A stretch of DNA of 64,000 nucleotides from contig CAYHGP010000004.1 in the NCBI GenBank assembly GCA_964356195.1, positions 16,316-80,315 on the forward strand, given 5' to 3'. Numbering within the stretch: position 1 is the first letter of the stretch; each line of letters opens with the position of its first letter. Below the pieces are notes generated by a model. That model made no database searches, was not told where the DNA came from, and worked only from the letters and a program-made list of their open reading frames with translations. Of this stretch, positions 16,989-25,340 are shown in pieces. A program made the position numbers and the translations under genes. Origin of the DNA: 2-02-FULL-48-14 sp964356195. Lineage in GTDB: Bacteria; Patescibacteriota; Gracilibacteria; UBA1369; 2-02-FULL-48-14.

Positions 16989-18383
16989 ATGTTTTTTGAT
17001 GAGGTTAAGCTGGAACTGGAAGGAGGAAAAGGTGGAAATGGCGCGGTTTGTTTCCACCGTGAAAAATTCGTTGATTTTGGTGGGCCCGATGGAGGAAACG
17101 GCGGAAATGGCGGAAATGTGATTTTAGAGGCGGATGAAAACTACAACACGCTTCAGCACTTCATGGGTTTAAAACACTTTAAAGCGCCTAATGGAGAAGC
17201 CGGTTATAAGAATGATATGGCGGGTCACGCCGGGGAAGATCTTATTCTAAGGGTTCCTGTCGGCACGATTGTTCATGACCAAAAGACGGGTGAGGTGATT
17301 GTGGATTTAAAGAAGCAAGGGCAGCGGCTCTTGGTCGCCCCTGGAGGCCGAGGAGGGTTTGGAAACGGGCATTTTAAGTCCAGCACACGGCAAGCTCCGG
17401 ACTTTGCCGAGCTTGGGGATATTGGAGTTGAAGTGAAAGTTCGTTTTGAACTCCGTCTTGTTGCGGATGTTGGATTGGTGGGTTTCCCGTCTGCGGGTAA
17501 ATCCACTTTAATCTCTCATGTTTCCGCTGCGCGACCTAAAATTGGAGCGTATCCATTTACTACTTTGGTTCCTAACCTGGGAGTGGTCTACCTTTCAGAT
17601 TTTGGAGGAACTCCGGCCCAGAGCTTTGTGATTGCCGATATGCCCGGAATTATTGAAGGCGCTTCGGAAGGTAAGGGGCTTGGGGGAGCTTTCTTGAAAC
17701 ATATTTCTCGTACCGCCATTCTTGTTTTCCTTTTGGATCCTTTTTCGTATGACGGGCGAGGTTTGAGCGATCAATACGCCACTTTGGTCGAGGAAATTCG
17801 TAAGTATGATGAAAAACTTCTTGAGAAAGAGTTCTTTGTGGCGGTCAATAAAATTGATTCCATTCCCGAGGAAGACCGGAAAAAGATGAAAAAAGAGTTT
17901 TTAAAAGATCATCCTAAGTTGAAAACGAAGTTCCGTATGGTGTCTGCGGTGAGCGGGGAAGGTCTTGATCCTCTTATGTTCGAACTGTGGGAATTGGTTC
18001 ATAGCCAAAAGGAAAAGGTGCCGGAATTGGACGTTTCCGATGAAAATGCCGTGATGGAATATGTTCCCAATGTCTTGGTGGATGAAAACTCCTACGAAGT
18101 TGAAAAACTCAAGGAAGTTCACGCTCCTCAGTTCGAGAGCGAAGTTTACGGTCAGATGATTGAACCCGAGCTGAAGCCGAAGCGTATGCTTTTCAAGATT
18201 ACGGGGAAACGTGTCGAGCAAATTGCCCGTATGACCAACGTTAATTTTGAAGGAGGCCTTTCTCGTCTTTACGATGTACTCCAAAAGATGGGAATACAAA
18301 ATGCTCTCATTCGGGCTGGCGCTCGGAACGGGGATTACCTTAAAATAGGGCCCCACGTCATTGAATTTCACGAACTTCTATGA
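16989..18383 (+). CDS. obgE: Obg family ribosome-associated GTPase
   Basis: Three-domain GTPase of 50S maturation. N-terminal Gly-rich Obg fold (FDEVKLELEGGKGGNGAVCFHR; GGNGGNGGNV), central G domain with GFPSAGKST, DMPGII and NKID, and a C-terminal OCT domain ending RAGARNGDYLKIG. 464 residues is normal. Its stop overlaps the pth start by 4 bases, implying coupling. Confidence 0.97.
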   Translation: MFFDEVKLELEGGKGGNGAVCFHREKFVDFGGPDGGNGGNGGNVILEADENYNTLQHFMGLKHFKAPNGEAGYKNDMAGHAGEDLILRVPVGTIVHDQKTGEVIVDLKKQGQRLLVAPGGRGGFGNGHFKSSTRQAPDFAELGDIGVEVKVRFELRLVADVGLVGFPSAGKSTLISHVSAARPKIGAYPFTTLVPNLGVVYLSDFGGTPAQSFVIADMPGIIEGASEGKGLGGAFLKHISRTAILVFLLDPFSYDGRGLSDQYATLVEEIRKYDEKLLEKEFFVAVNKIDSIPEEDRKKMKKEFLKDHPKLKTKFRMVSAVSGEGLDPLMFELWELVHSQKEKVPELDVSDENAVMEYVPNVLVDENSYEVEKLKEVHAPQFESEVYGQMIEPELKPKRMLFKITGKRVEQIARMTNVNFEGGLSRLYDVLQKMGIQNALIRAGARNGDYLKIGPHVIEFHELL

Positions 18384-18934
18384 AAGTGATCTGCGGACTC
18401 GGCAATCCGGGGAAGGGTTACAGTAAGTCACGCCACAATGTTGGATTCATGTTTGTGGATGCTTTCGCGAAAGCTCATGATTTTCCGAAATTTGAGGAGA
18501 ATGGAAAATCCTTGGTGAGTGAAAAAGGCACGGGAGAAGAAAAGATTCTCCTTATGAAGCCTCTGACGTTCATGAATCTTTCCGGAGAAGCGGTTCAGGA
18601 GATTTTGAGTTACTACAAAGTGGAGTTAAAGGATTTTTTTGTGGTCTACGACGATGTGGATTTACCCCTGGGAAAAATCCGTTTCCGAGAACAAGGGTCC
18701 GCCGGAACTCATAACGGGATGAAATCTATTGTTCAGCTTCTCGCGACGATGGAGTTTCCTCGTTTGCGCATTGGAATTGAATCTCGAGGAGAAATTGCTC
18801 CTAAAGAAATGAATCTGCATGACTACGTTTTAGCCCCTTTCTTACCTGATGAGCTTCCTTTGCTCAAAGAAGCGATTGCAGAAGCTTTGAAGCTTTTAGA
18901 AAAATCCCTTGCAGAAGAGTCAATTATTCCGTAA
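18380..18934 (+). CDS. pth: Peptidyl-tRNA hydrolase
   Basis: Releases tRNA from stalled peptidyl-tRNA. CGLGNPGKGYSKSRHNVGFM at the N-terminus contains the catalytic His (RHNVG); KPLTFMNLSGEAV and VVYDDVDLPLGKIR, with the catalytic Asp, follow, and GTHNGMKSI closes the site. 184 residues is typical. It is coupled to obgE by an ATGA-type overlap. Confidence 0.97.
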   Translation: MKVICGLGNPGKGYSKSRHNVGFMFVDAFAKAHDFPKFEENGKSLVSEKGTGEEKILLMKPLTFMNLSGEAVQEILSYYKVELKDFFVVYDDVDLPLGKIRFREQGSAGTHNGMKSIVQLLATMEFPRLRIGIESRGEIAPKEMNLHDYVLAPFLPDELPLLKEAIAEALKLLEKSLAEESIIP

Positions 18935-18962
18935 AGTGACCACGCTTTGAACTAAAAAACCT

Positions 18963-19421
18963 ATGTTTGCAATCGTCTATTTCGGAGGGAAACAATACCG
19001 CGTTCATGAGAAGGATCAACTTGAAGTTGAATTGCTCGACACGGAAGCCGGAAAAAACTTCAAAATCAACGAAGTCCTCTTGATGGGCGAAGAAGACGGT
19101 AGCCAGGTTAAGATTGGAACACCTTTCGTTACCGGCGCTCACGTTGAATGCCAGGTTCTCGAACATGGAAAGGGAGACAAAATTCGAGTTTTCAAATTTA
19201 AGGCTAAAAAACACTACCACCGCACTCAGGGTCACCGCCAGAAATTCACCTCAATCAAGATCTTAAAGATCTCGGCTGTTGGAGGAAAGGCGTCCACCGT
19301 GAAGATGGAAGCGGAGGATATGGATGAAGAAATTGAGGACACTGAACCTAAGGCTGAAAAACCGGTTGCTGCAAAGAAGCCTGCTGTAAAAAAGACCGCT
19401 ACTAAGAAAGAGGCAAAGTAG
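18963..19421 (+). CDS. rplU: 50S ribosomal protein L21
   Basis: Core of about 105 residues (MFAIVYFGGKQYRVHEKDQ ... YHRTQGHRQKFTSIKI) plus a ~45-residue acidic then Lys/Ala-rich tail not usual in the family. rpmA (L27), which normally follows, is not here; a lipoprotein gene comes instead. Confidence 0.95.
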   Translation: MFAIVYFGGKQYRVHEKDQLEVELLDTEAGKNFKINEVLLMGEEDGSQVKIGTPFVTGAHVECQVLEHGKGDKIRVFKFKAKKHYHRTQGHRQKFTSIKILKISAVGGKASTVKMEAEDMDEEIEDTEPKAEKPVAAKKPAVKKTATKKEAK

Positions 19422-19427
19422 TGATTT

Positions 19428-19916
19428 ATGAATCTTCGAGCAACTGTTCCATTACTTCTAATGAGTGCCTGCTCTGATTTAGAGGTGGATGGCATTGAAG
19501 TCTCTACGGTACCGGGATACCTTTTGGCATCCGATGGTAAAGATACTTCCGTGGAAGAAAGGGATGAACAAATCGAGGCTGAGCTCAAAGCTCAAATGAA
19601 CCTGTCCTTTGGGAAATGTGATGCACTTTTTGAGGCATATCCTTCGTACGTTGCTGATTGCCCTGATAATCCGGATGGCCTTGGATATGAACTTTTAAGA
19701 ACGCCCGGGTCTTTTAATGGAAACTACAACCTTGGACGCTGGGAGTTCTGTGAATATCAGGATGGGAAAAAGTTGGACGATGTCACCGTTCGAGCTTGGT
19801 GTGCTGATTTTGTTCATACTAATGGGAACCCCGGTTGGCTTCCTGAACGTGTTTTGCCCGACTTGGCATTGGAAGAAGGTTTAAAGAAAGAACTTCCAAG
19901 ATATTCATATAAGTAA
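19428..19916 (+). CDS. Putative lipoprotein, unknown function
   Basis: 162 residues. The start MNLRATVPLLLMSAC reads as a short lipoprotein signal with the lipidated Cys at position 15. The mature part has four to five further cysteines (KCDALFEAY, DCPDNPDG, FCEYQDG, WCADF), which suggests disulfide bonds outside the cell. No family recognised. It follows rplU after 6 bases. Confidence 0.6.
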   Translation: MNLRATVPLLLMSACSDLEVDGIEVSTVPGYLLASDGKDTSVEERDEQIEAELKAQMNLSFGKCDALFEAYPSYVADCPDNPDGLGYELLRTPGSFNGNYNLGRWEFCEYQDGKKLDDVTVRAWCADFVHTNGNPGWLPERVLPDLALEEGLKKELPRYSYK

Positions 19917-19951
19917 AAGCAGGCTCTTCCTATGCTAAAAAGTATTTCGTA

Positions 19952-19971
19952 GTTCACTCCTGGGAGTGAAC
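19952..19971. terminator. Hairpin between convergent genes
   Basis: GTTCACTC-CTGG-GAGTGAAC, a perfect 8-bp hairpin between the lipoprotein gene (+) and the pseudouridine synthase gene (-). There is no T run directly after it on the plus strand; on the minus strand a T-rich stretch follows after ~10 bases. Probable bidirectional transcript end. Confidence 0.5.
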
Positions 19972-19975
19972 GGGA

Positions 19976-20872
19976 CTACAACTCTATTTTTAGTAAATCT
20001 TCCGGGAGAGGTGCTTCAAACACTTTCCCGTCTATTTCCAGTCTTTCAGCGTGAAGGAACTGTCTTTCGAGGCCGTATTTCTTTCTGTATTCGTGGTTGA
20101 GGAGACGGTCTCCGTAAGTTTGGTCGCCCACTACTGGGTGGCCGATGCTGGCGAGGTGAACGCGAATTTGGTGTGTACGTCCGGTTTCAATGTTCACTTT
20201 GAGTAAGCTCACGTGCGGGTAGCTGGCAACGACTTCGAACGTGGTGATGGCATTTTTCCCCTGTTTGTTCACGGAAATACGTTTTCGATTCACCGTGTCG
20301 CGCGAAAGGGGAGCCTCAATACGTCCTTTTTTGGATTTTAGCCCTCCTTTCACCAGGGCGATGTAGGTTTTTTTAACCTGTCGATCGTGGAAAAGTTGAG
20401 TGAGTTTGTGATGCGTTACGTCGTTTTTTGCGATAATCAGAACTCCGGAAGTGTCTTTATCGAGGCGGTGAACCACGCCAGGGCGTCTTACCCCTCCAAT
20501 TCCACTTAAATTTTTACAGTGCGCGAGAATGGCGTTCACCAAGGTTCCTGTAGTGTGGCCGGTATTGTCCGGGTGGACGACGATGCCGGCAGGTTTATTA
20601 ATCACCAATATATTCTCATCCTCAAAAATCACATTGAGAGGTATTTTTTCAGCTTTCATGGTCGAATCTTCAGCGTCTGGTATTCGGTAACTCACTTGAT
20701 CTCCCGTTTTTACCTTTTGGCTCGCCTTAGAGGGCTTCTTGTTTACATGGATGTTGTGGGTTTTGACCATGCGCTGAATGGTGGCACGCGAAAGGCCCAG
20801 TTTACTCACAAAAAATTTGTCGAGTCGACTGCCATTCTCACTTTCAGGGACGATGGCGCTTTGAAATTGCAT
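19976..20872 (-). CDS. rluD: RluA-family 23S rRNA pseudouridine synthase (RluD-like)
   Basis: 298 residues. N-terminal S4 RNA-binding domain (SRLDKFFVSKLGLSRATIQRMV) and catalytic domain with HRLDKDTSGVLI, whose first Asp is the nucleophile, then ETGRTHQIRVHLASIGHPVVGD. The layout matches RluD, which modifies 23S helix 69; RluC-like specificity cannot be excluded. Confidence 0.92.
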   Translation of the reverse strand: MQFQSAIVPESENGSRLDKFFVSKLGLSRATIQRMVKTHNIHVNKKPSKASQKVKTGDQVSYRIPDAEDSTMKAEKIPLNVIFEDENILVINKPAGIVVHPDNTGHTTGTLVNAILAHCKNLSGIGGVRRPGVVHRLDKDTSGVLIIAKNDVTHHKLTQLFHDRQVKKTYIALVKGGLKSKKGRIEAPLSRDTVNRKRISVNKQGKNAITTFEVVASYPHVSLLKVNIETGRTHQIRVHLASIGHPVVGDQTYGDRLLNHEYRKKYGLERQFLHAERLEIDGKVFEAPLPEDLLKIEL

Positions 20873-20924
20873 TTTTAAGGAAGCTTTGTTAATTTGAGCT
20901 TACCTGATTTTACCTGAAAAAGCT

Positions 20925-22130
20925 ATGGCGGTTATTACAGACGATACGGCGATCAATCTCGTACTCAATTTAGGCACCGCTGAGGTGATTATTAAAGACG
21001 ATTTGAGGAAGAAAATGCAGAGCGGAAAAGTGCTGAGAATTAAGCTGGGAATTGACCCTACGGGTTTCGATTTGCATCTGGGGCACATGGTGGTGGTTCA
21101 TAAACTTCGTGAGTTTCAAGAACTCGGGCACCAGATTATTTTGTTGTTCGGAAATTTTACGGGTCAAATTGGAGACCCTTCCGGGAAGGCGGAAACTCGA
21201 AAAATGCGCAGTCAGGAAAATCTTGAAACCAACGCTCAGCACTATTTAAAGCAAGTTTCTTCCATTTTGGACGTGAGTAAGGTGGAGGTTCGATGGAATG
21301 CGGAATGGCTCGCGCCTCTTTCTTTTTCGGATGTGGTGAAGCTGGCCTCGAATTTCACAGTGGCTCAAATGATGGAACGCGATATGTTCCAAGAACGTGT
21401 GAAAAAAGATACGCCGATTTACGTTCACGAATTCATGTACCCCTTGATGCAAGGTTATGATTCCGTGGCTTTGAAAGCGGATGTGGAATTGGGAGGGACT
21501 GATCAGACTTTTAACTTGCTCGCGGGCCGAACCTTACAAAAAGCCTACGGACAAGAACCTCAAAATATTATGACGGTGCCGATTCTTGTGGGAACGGATG
21601 GAGCAATGAAAATGGGAAAAACCACCGGTAATTACATTGGTGTCGATGAGAAACCGGAAGATATTTTTGGAAAAACAATGTCGATTCCCGATTCCGCTCT
21701 TTTAACTTACTGCGAACTGGCCGCCCGCATGGATGGCGAAGATTTGGCCGGCTTTGCTAAGCGCCTCAAGGACGGAGAAAACCCTCGCAACTTGAAGATG
21801 GATTTGGCTCATGCGATTGTGGAACTTTACCATGGCGAAAAAGTGGCTCAAGCCGCTCAAGAAAATTTCGTGACTGTTCACCAGAAACGCGAAGTGCCGG
21901 ATGAAGTGGAGGAAGTTAAGATAGAGGGGGCGAAATGGAACATTGTCGATTTAATTTCAGAACTGGGTTTAGCCGAAAGCAAAAGCAAGGCTCGCCAGCT
22001 TGTTGAAGGTGGAGCGGTAAAATGGGAAAGCGAAAAGGTGGAGGACGTGAAGATGGAGGTGGAGCTAACGAAGGAAGGTGGGCTACTGCAGGTTGGAAAA
22101 CGGAATTTTAGGAAAATTTTCCTTTCATAG
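20925..22130 (+). CDS. tyrS: Tyrosyl-tRNA synthetase
   Basis: Class I synthetase. HIGH-type motif is HLGH (GIDPTGFDLHLGH near residue 50), and the KMSKS equivalent is KMGKT. The tyrosine-binding region GGTDQTFNL is present. An S4-like tRNA-binding domain closes the protein (LGLAESKSKARQLVEGGAV). 401 residues is normal. It diverges from the pseudouridine synthase gene across 52 bases; no T-box is seen upstream. Confidence 0.96.
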   Translation: MAVITDDTAINLVLNLGTAEVIIKDDLRKKMQSGKVLRIKLGIDPTGFDLHLGHMVVVHKLREFQELGHQIILLFGNFTGQIGDPSGKAETRKMRSQENLETNAQHYLKQVSSILDVSKVEVRWNAEWLAPLSFSDVVKLASNFTVAQMMERDMFQERVKKDTPIYVHEFMYPLMQGYDSVALKADVELGGTDQTFNLLAGRTLQKAYGQEPQNIMTVPILVGTDGAMKMGKTTGNYIGVDEKPEDIFGKTMSIPDSALLTYCELAARMDGEDLAGFAKRLKDGENPRNLKMDLAHAIVELYHGEKVAQAAQENFVTVHQKREVPDEVEEVKIEGAKWNIVDLISELGLAESKSKARQLVEGGAVKWESEKVEDVKMEVELTKEGGLLQVGKRNFRKIFLS

Positions 22131-22151
22131 GCGAGCTAATTGTAAGTTTTC

Positions 22152-22895
22152 ATGTCCCTCTTTCTCCTCGTCTTCGCGTCTATGTTGCTCTCGTCGTTTT
22201 TGAGTGCGATGTCGGGAGGAGGGTCGACGGTCATCAGTTTGCCGATTTTGTTGTGGGCGGGAATTCCCCTTCCCCTTGCGATTGCCACGCATAGAGTCGC
22301 GGCTGTGTTTTGGACGCCGATTACGGCCTATAATTATCTTAAAGGACGGAAAATCGATTGGGTGTTTTTGCTTCTCTTCGCTGCTATTGGGCTGATTGGG
22401 ATCTACTTTGGAGTGCAGATGCTGACGTCGGTGAATGAAGAACTTCTCTCTAGAATTATAGGAGGAATTATTCTGGCCTTTGTCTTGTACACAGCCTTTA
22501 AAAAAGATCTTGGACTTAAGGAGCATAAAATTGCATCTACTTTCAAGCGACGACTGTCGTATGTACTTGCGCTTCCGATGGGTTTTTACGAGGGTCTTTT
22601 GGGATCGGGGAACGGGATTGCGTTTGCGGCGCTCACTTTTTACACCCGCGGTTTCGATTTGATCCACGCACTCGGCTACTATTTCGCCATCGCTTTCTTC
22701 TGGGTGGTGTTTGAGTCTTTCCTTCTTATTGAGAAAGGCTTTTTCGATTGGAAAATCATGTTGGCGGGAATCACCGGCTCGATTCTTGGGAGTTTCTTCG
22801 GTTCTAAACTGGCTCGGTACAAAGGAAATCGCTTCATCAAGCAGGTGTTCATTGGGGTTGGAGCCCTACTTTCGGTGAACTTGCTCGTGTGGTAA
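22152..22895 (+). CDS. TSUP (TauE/SafE) family membrane permease
   Basis: 247 residues with about eight membrane helices. The first helix region holds SAMSGGGSTVISLPILLWAG, and a repeat-like MGFYEGLLGSGNGIAFAAL lies in the second half, as in TSUP proteins. The family exports sulfite, sulfoacetate or related anions; substrate unknown here. It lies between tyrS and recG without other sulfur genes. Confidence 0.85.
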   Translation: MSLFLLVFASMLLSSFLSAMSGGGSTVISLPILLWAGIPLPLAIATHRVAAVFWTPITAYNYLKGRKIDWVFLLLFAAIGLIGIYFGVQMLTSVNEELLSRIIGGIILAFVLYTAFKKDLGLKEHKIASTFKRRLSYVLALPMGFYEGLLGSGNGIAFAALTFYTRGFDLIHALGYYFAIAFFWVVFESFLLIEKGFFDWKIMLAGITGSILGSFFGSKLARYKGNRFIKQVFIGVGALLSVNLLVW

Positions 22896-22907
22896 TGTGA
22901 TCTTCTT

Positions 22908-24950
22908 ATGATCGATCAACGACTTGACGCTCAGCTTCTAAAAACGCGGGATTCCTATGTTTCTACTCTGAAAGAATTGGGAATCCGGTCGCTTCGTGAT
23001 TTGCTTTTGTATTTTCCGAGGGCGTATCGGGATGAGCAGGAGTTTACGAAGATCAATGAGATGAGGACGGATGAGATTAACGTGGTGCAGGGGACCTTGA
23101 AGTCGATTTTGAATGTGAACACGAGGGGAGGGAAGGTGATGACTCGGGCAGTAGTGGCGGATGAAACAGGGGAAGTGCCTGTGATGTGGTTCAATCAGCC
23201 GCATTTAAAGCGAATGTTCTTCAAGGGCAGCGAGATTATTTTGACCGGAAAATTGAAGTATGAGCAGGGAAGGTCAATGCTTATGAGTCCGAAGTACGAG
23301 AAACCATCGAATCATTTACTCCATACGGGTCGGATTGTGCCGGTTTACCCTGAAAAGGATGACGTCACGTCGAAGTGGCTGCGCGAGAAGATTTTCATGC
23401 TTTTGCCGTACGCGAAGTTTTTTGACGAGTATATGCCGGAGTGGATTTTGAAAGAATTTGCCCTCATGGGTTTTTCGGATGCTATTTATCACGTTCATTT
23501 TGCGAAGGACGAAGAGCATTTAACCAAAGCACGCGAACGTTTGGCTTTTGATGAACTTTTCATGCTGCAGTTTTTGGCCTTGAAACGAAAGGCCCTGTGG
23601 CGGAAAGGGTTTTCCGGCGAGACGCGAATTATTTCTGATTTGGATTTGGAGGCATTTTTAGACGCGCTTCCTTATAAACTGACGGGGGCGCAGTATCGGG
23701 TGATTGCGGAAATTTTTGAGGATTTTGGGAAGAAGTGGCCCATGCTCCGTTTGGTTCAGGGCGACGTGGGAGCCGGGAAAACCGTGGTGGCGGCCGCCGG
23801 AATTTACGTCTTAAAGAAGGCGGGCTTTCAGTCGGTACTCATGGCGCCCACCGAAATTTTGGCACGGCAGCATTATAAAAGTTTACTGAGTTTGCTTCGA
23901 CCCTTTGATTTTAATATTCAGGTTTTGACAGGTTCACTTTCTGAGTCTGAGCATCAGAATGTGGTGACGCAGCTCGCCACGGGAACCTGCGATTTGGTGA
24001 TTGGTACGCACGCACTTATTCAAGAAGGTGTGAAGTTTGCAAAACTTGGTTTAGCGGTGATTGATGAGCAACATCGTTTTGGAGTGAAACAACGCGCGGT
24101 GTTTAAAATCCACGGGACTCCGCATATTTTGAATCTTTCGGCGACACCCATTCCTCGCACCATGGCTTTGACGGCTTACGGCGATCAGGACTTGTCGACC
24201 TTGGATGAATTGCCGCCCGGACGTCAGGAAATTGTGACTCGACTGGTGCCGGAAAATAAACGAAAAGACGCTTACTTGTGGATTTCCGATCAAGTGGCCA
24301 AGGGCCGCCAAGTTTTCATTGTTTGTCCGCTCATTGAAGAGTCGGAATCCATTCAAGTGAAGGCGGTGACTTTGGAGTATGAACGGCTTAAGACGGATGT
24401 TTTCCCGGGTCATCGATTGGCGCTCTTGCATGGCCGCATGAAGGCCGAGGACAAAGATTCCACAATGAAACAATTTGCGGCCGGCGAAGTGGACATTTTG
24501 GTTTCGACTTCCGTGATTGAAGTAGGAATAGACGTCCCAAACGCCAGTATCATGATGATTGAAGGCGCGGATCGTTTTGGCTTGGCCCAGCTCCATCAGT
24601 TTAGGGGGAGGGTCGGAAGGGGTAAACATCAGTCCTATTGCTTCTTGTTTTCAGATTCAAAGGGCGACGACGCCTTGCAGCGTCTCAAATATATGGTGAA
24701 ATATAATTCAGGGTTCGATTTGGCTGAGTTGGACTTGCAAATGCGCGGACCAGGCGAAGTTTACGGCGTTAAACAAAGTGGTATTCCGGACTTGAAAATT
24801 GCGAGCTATACGAACTTGGAGTTGTTGACAAAGGTTCGGGCCGTCGCACAGCGACTCATTGACGAAGATATGGATTTAAAGGACTATGCCGGCTTGCGTG
24901 AAAAAATCCAGGCACTGGAGGCTCAGACCGAATTGGGCGACGCAGCGTAA
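22908..24950 (+). CDS. recG: ATP-dependent DNA helicase RecG
   Basis: Fork-reversal helicase. N-terminal OB-fold wedge domain (residues ~60-160), Walker A GDVGAGKTVVA near 285, DEQH box, and helicase motifs through FRGRVGRG; TRG-region residues follow (DLAELDLQMRGPGEVYG). 680 residues is a normal length. No frameshift. Confidence 0.96.
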   Translation: MIDQRLDAQLLKTRDSYVSTLKELGIRSLRDLLLYFPRAYRDEQEFTKINEMRTDEINVVQGTLKSILNVNTRGGKVMTRAVVADETGEVPVMWFNQPHLKRMFFKGSEIILTGKLKYEQGRSMLMSPKYEKPSNHLLHTGRIVPVYPEKDDVTSKWLREKIFMLLPYAKFFDEYMPEWILKEFALMGFSDAIYHVHFAKDEEHLTKARERLAFDELFMLQFLALKRKALWRKGFSGETRIISDLDLEAFLDALPYKLTGAQYRVIAEIFEDFGKKWPMLRLVQGDVGAGKTVVAAAGIYVLKKAGFQSVLMAPTEILARQHYKSLLSLLRPFDFNIQVLTGSLSESEHQNVVTQLATGTCDLVIGTHALIQEGVKFAKLGLAVIDEQHRFGVKQRAVFKIHGTPHILNLSATPIPRTMALTAYGDQDLSTLDELPPGRQEIVTRLVPENKRKDAYLWISDQVAKGRQVFIVCPLIEESESIQVKAVTLEYERLKTDVFPGHRLALLHGRMKAEDKDSTMKQFAAGEVDILVSTSVIEVGIDVPNASIMMIEGADRFGLAQLHQFRGRVGRGKHQSYCFLFSDSKGDDALQRLKYMVKYNSGFDLAELDLQMRGPGEVYGVKQSGIPDLKIASYTNLELLTKVRAVAQRLIDEDMDLKDYAGLREKIQALEAQTELGDAA

Positions 24951-24989
24951 GTCGTTCTAAGAAAAATAACGTCTATAAACGAAAGTTTT

Positions 24990-25229
24990 ATGCCCGAACG
25001 TAAGCTAATACCGTGGACCGAATTAGAAACTCGGTTCAAAGAAAGACCTCTTATTGAGGGCAAGGGTGCTAATAACCCTGGCGAACTTATTGAGCTTGAG
25101 GATTATATCCAAATAAGGGCGGACAAAGAACTTGATAATATTCGAAGGAAATCAGGAGAGCGTGTTGAAGAGGCGGTGATGTGGGCTTTATTCGATCGTT
25201 ATAATGAGACCTGGAGGAAATATGACTAG
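24990..25229 (+). CDS. Small charged protein of unknown function
   Basis: 79 residues, mostly helical and highly charged, with a C-terminal helix EEAVMWALFDRYNETW. No family recognised. The leader ends AATAACGTCTATAAACG, which vaguely recalls the ileS/obgE leader element but with a weak hairpin. Placed between recG and the giant membrane-protein gene. Confidence 0.5.
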   Translation: MPERKLIPWTELETRFKERPLIEGKGANNPGELIELEDYIQIRADKELDNIRRKSGERVEEAVMWALFDRYNETWRKYD

Positions 25230-25236
25230 TTAGGTT

Positions 25237-25256
25237 CGCACAAGATATATTGTGCG
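25237..25256. other. Perfect 7-bp hairpin
   Basis: CGCACAA-GATATA-TTGTGCG, 8 bases after the small upstream gene. No T run follows. It may be a processing site, a weak terminator or an operator for the downstream promoter. Confidence 0.4.
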
Positions 25257-25292
25257 GGACTATACCGAGAAGGCGAGAGCCCTCTCCTACTC

Positions 25293-25321
25293 TTTTAATA
25301 ATCTGTAAAATCTGGTATAAT
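25293..25321 (+). promoter_or_regulatory. Promoter of the giant membrane-protein gene
   Basis: TTTTAA, 17 bases, TATAAT with TGG before the -10. Predicted start near 25328 leaves a 13-base leader without a Shine-Dalgarno site, as at 4888-4938. Confidence 0.6.
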
Positions 25322-25340
25322 AATTAGATTAATATTTCGT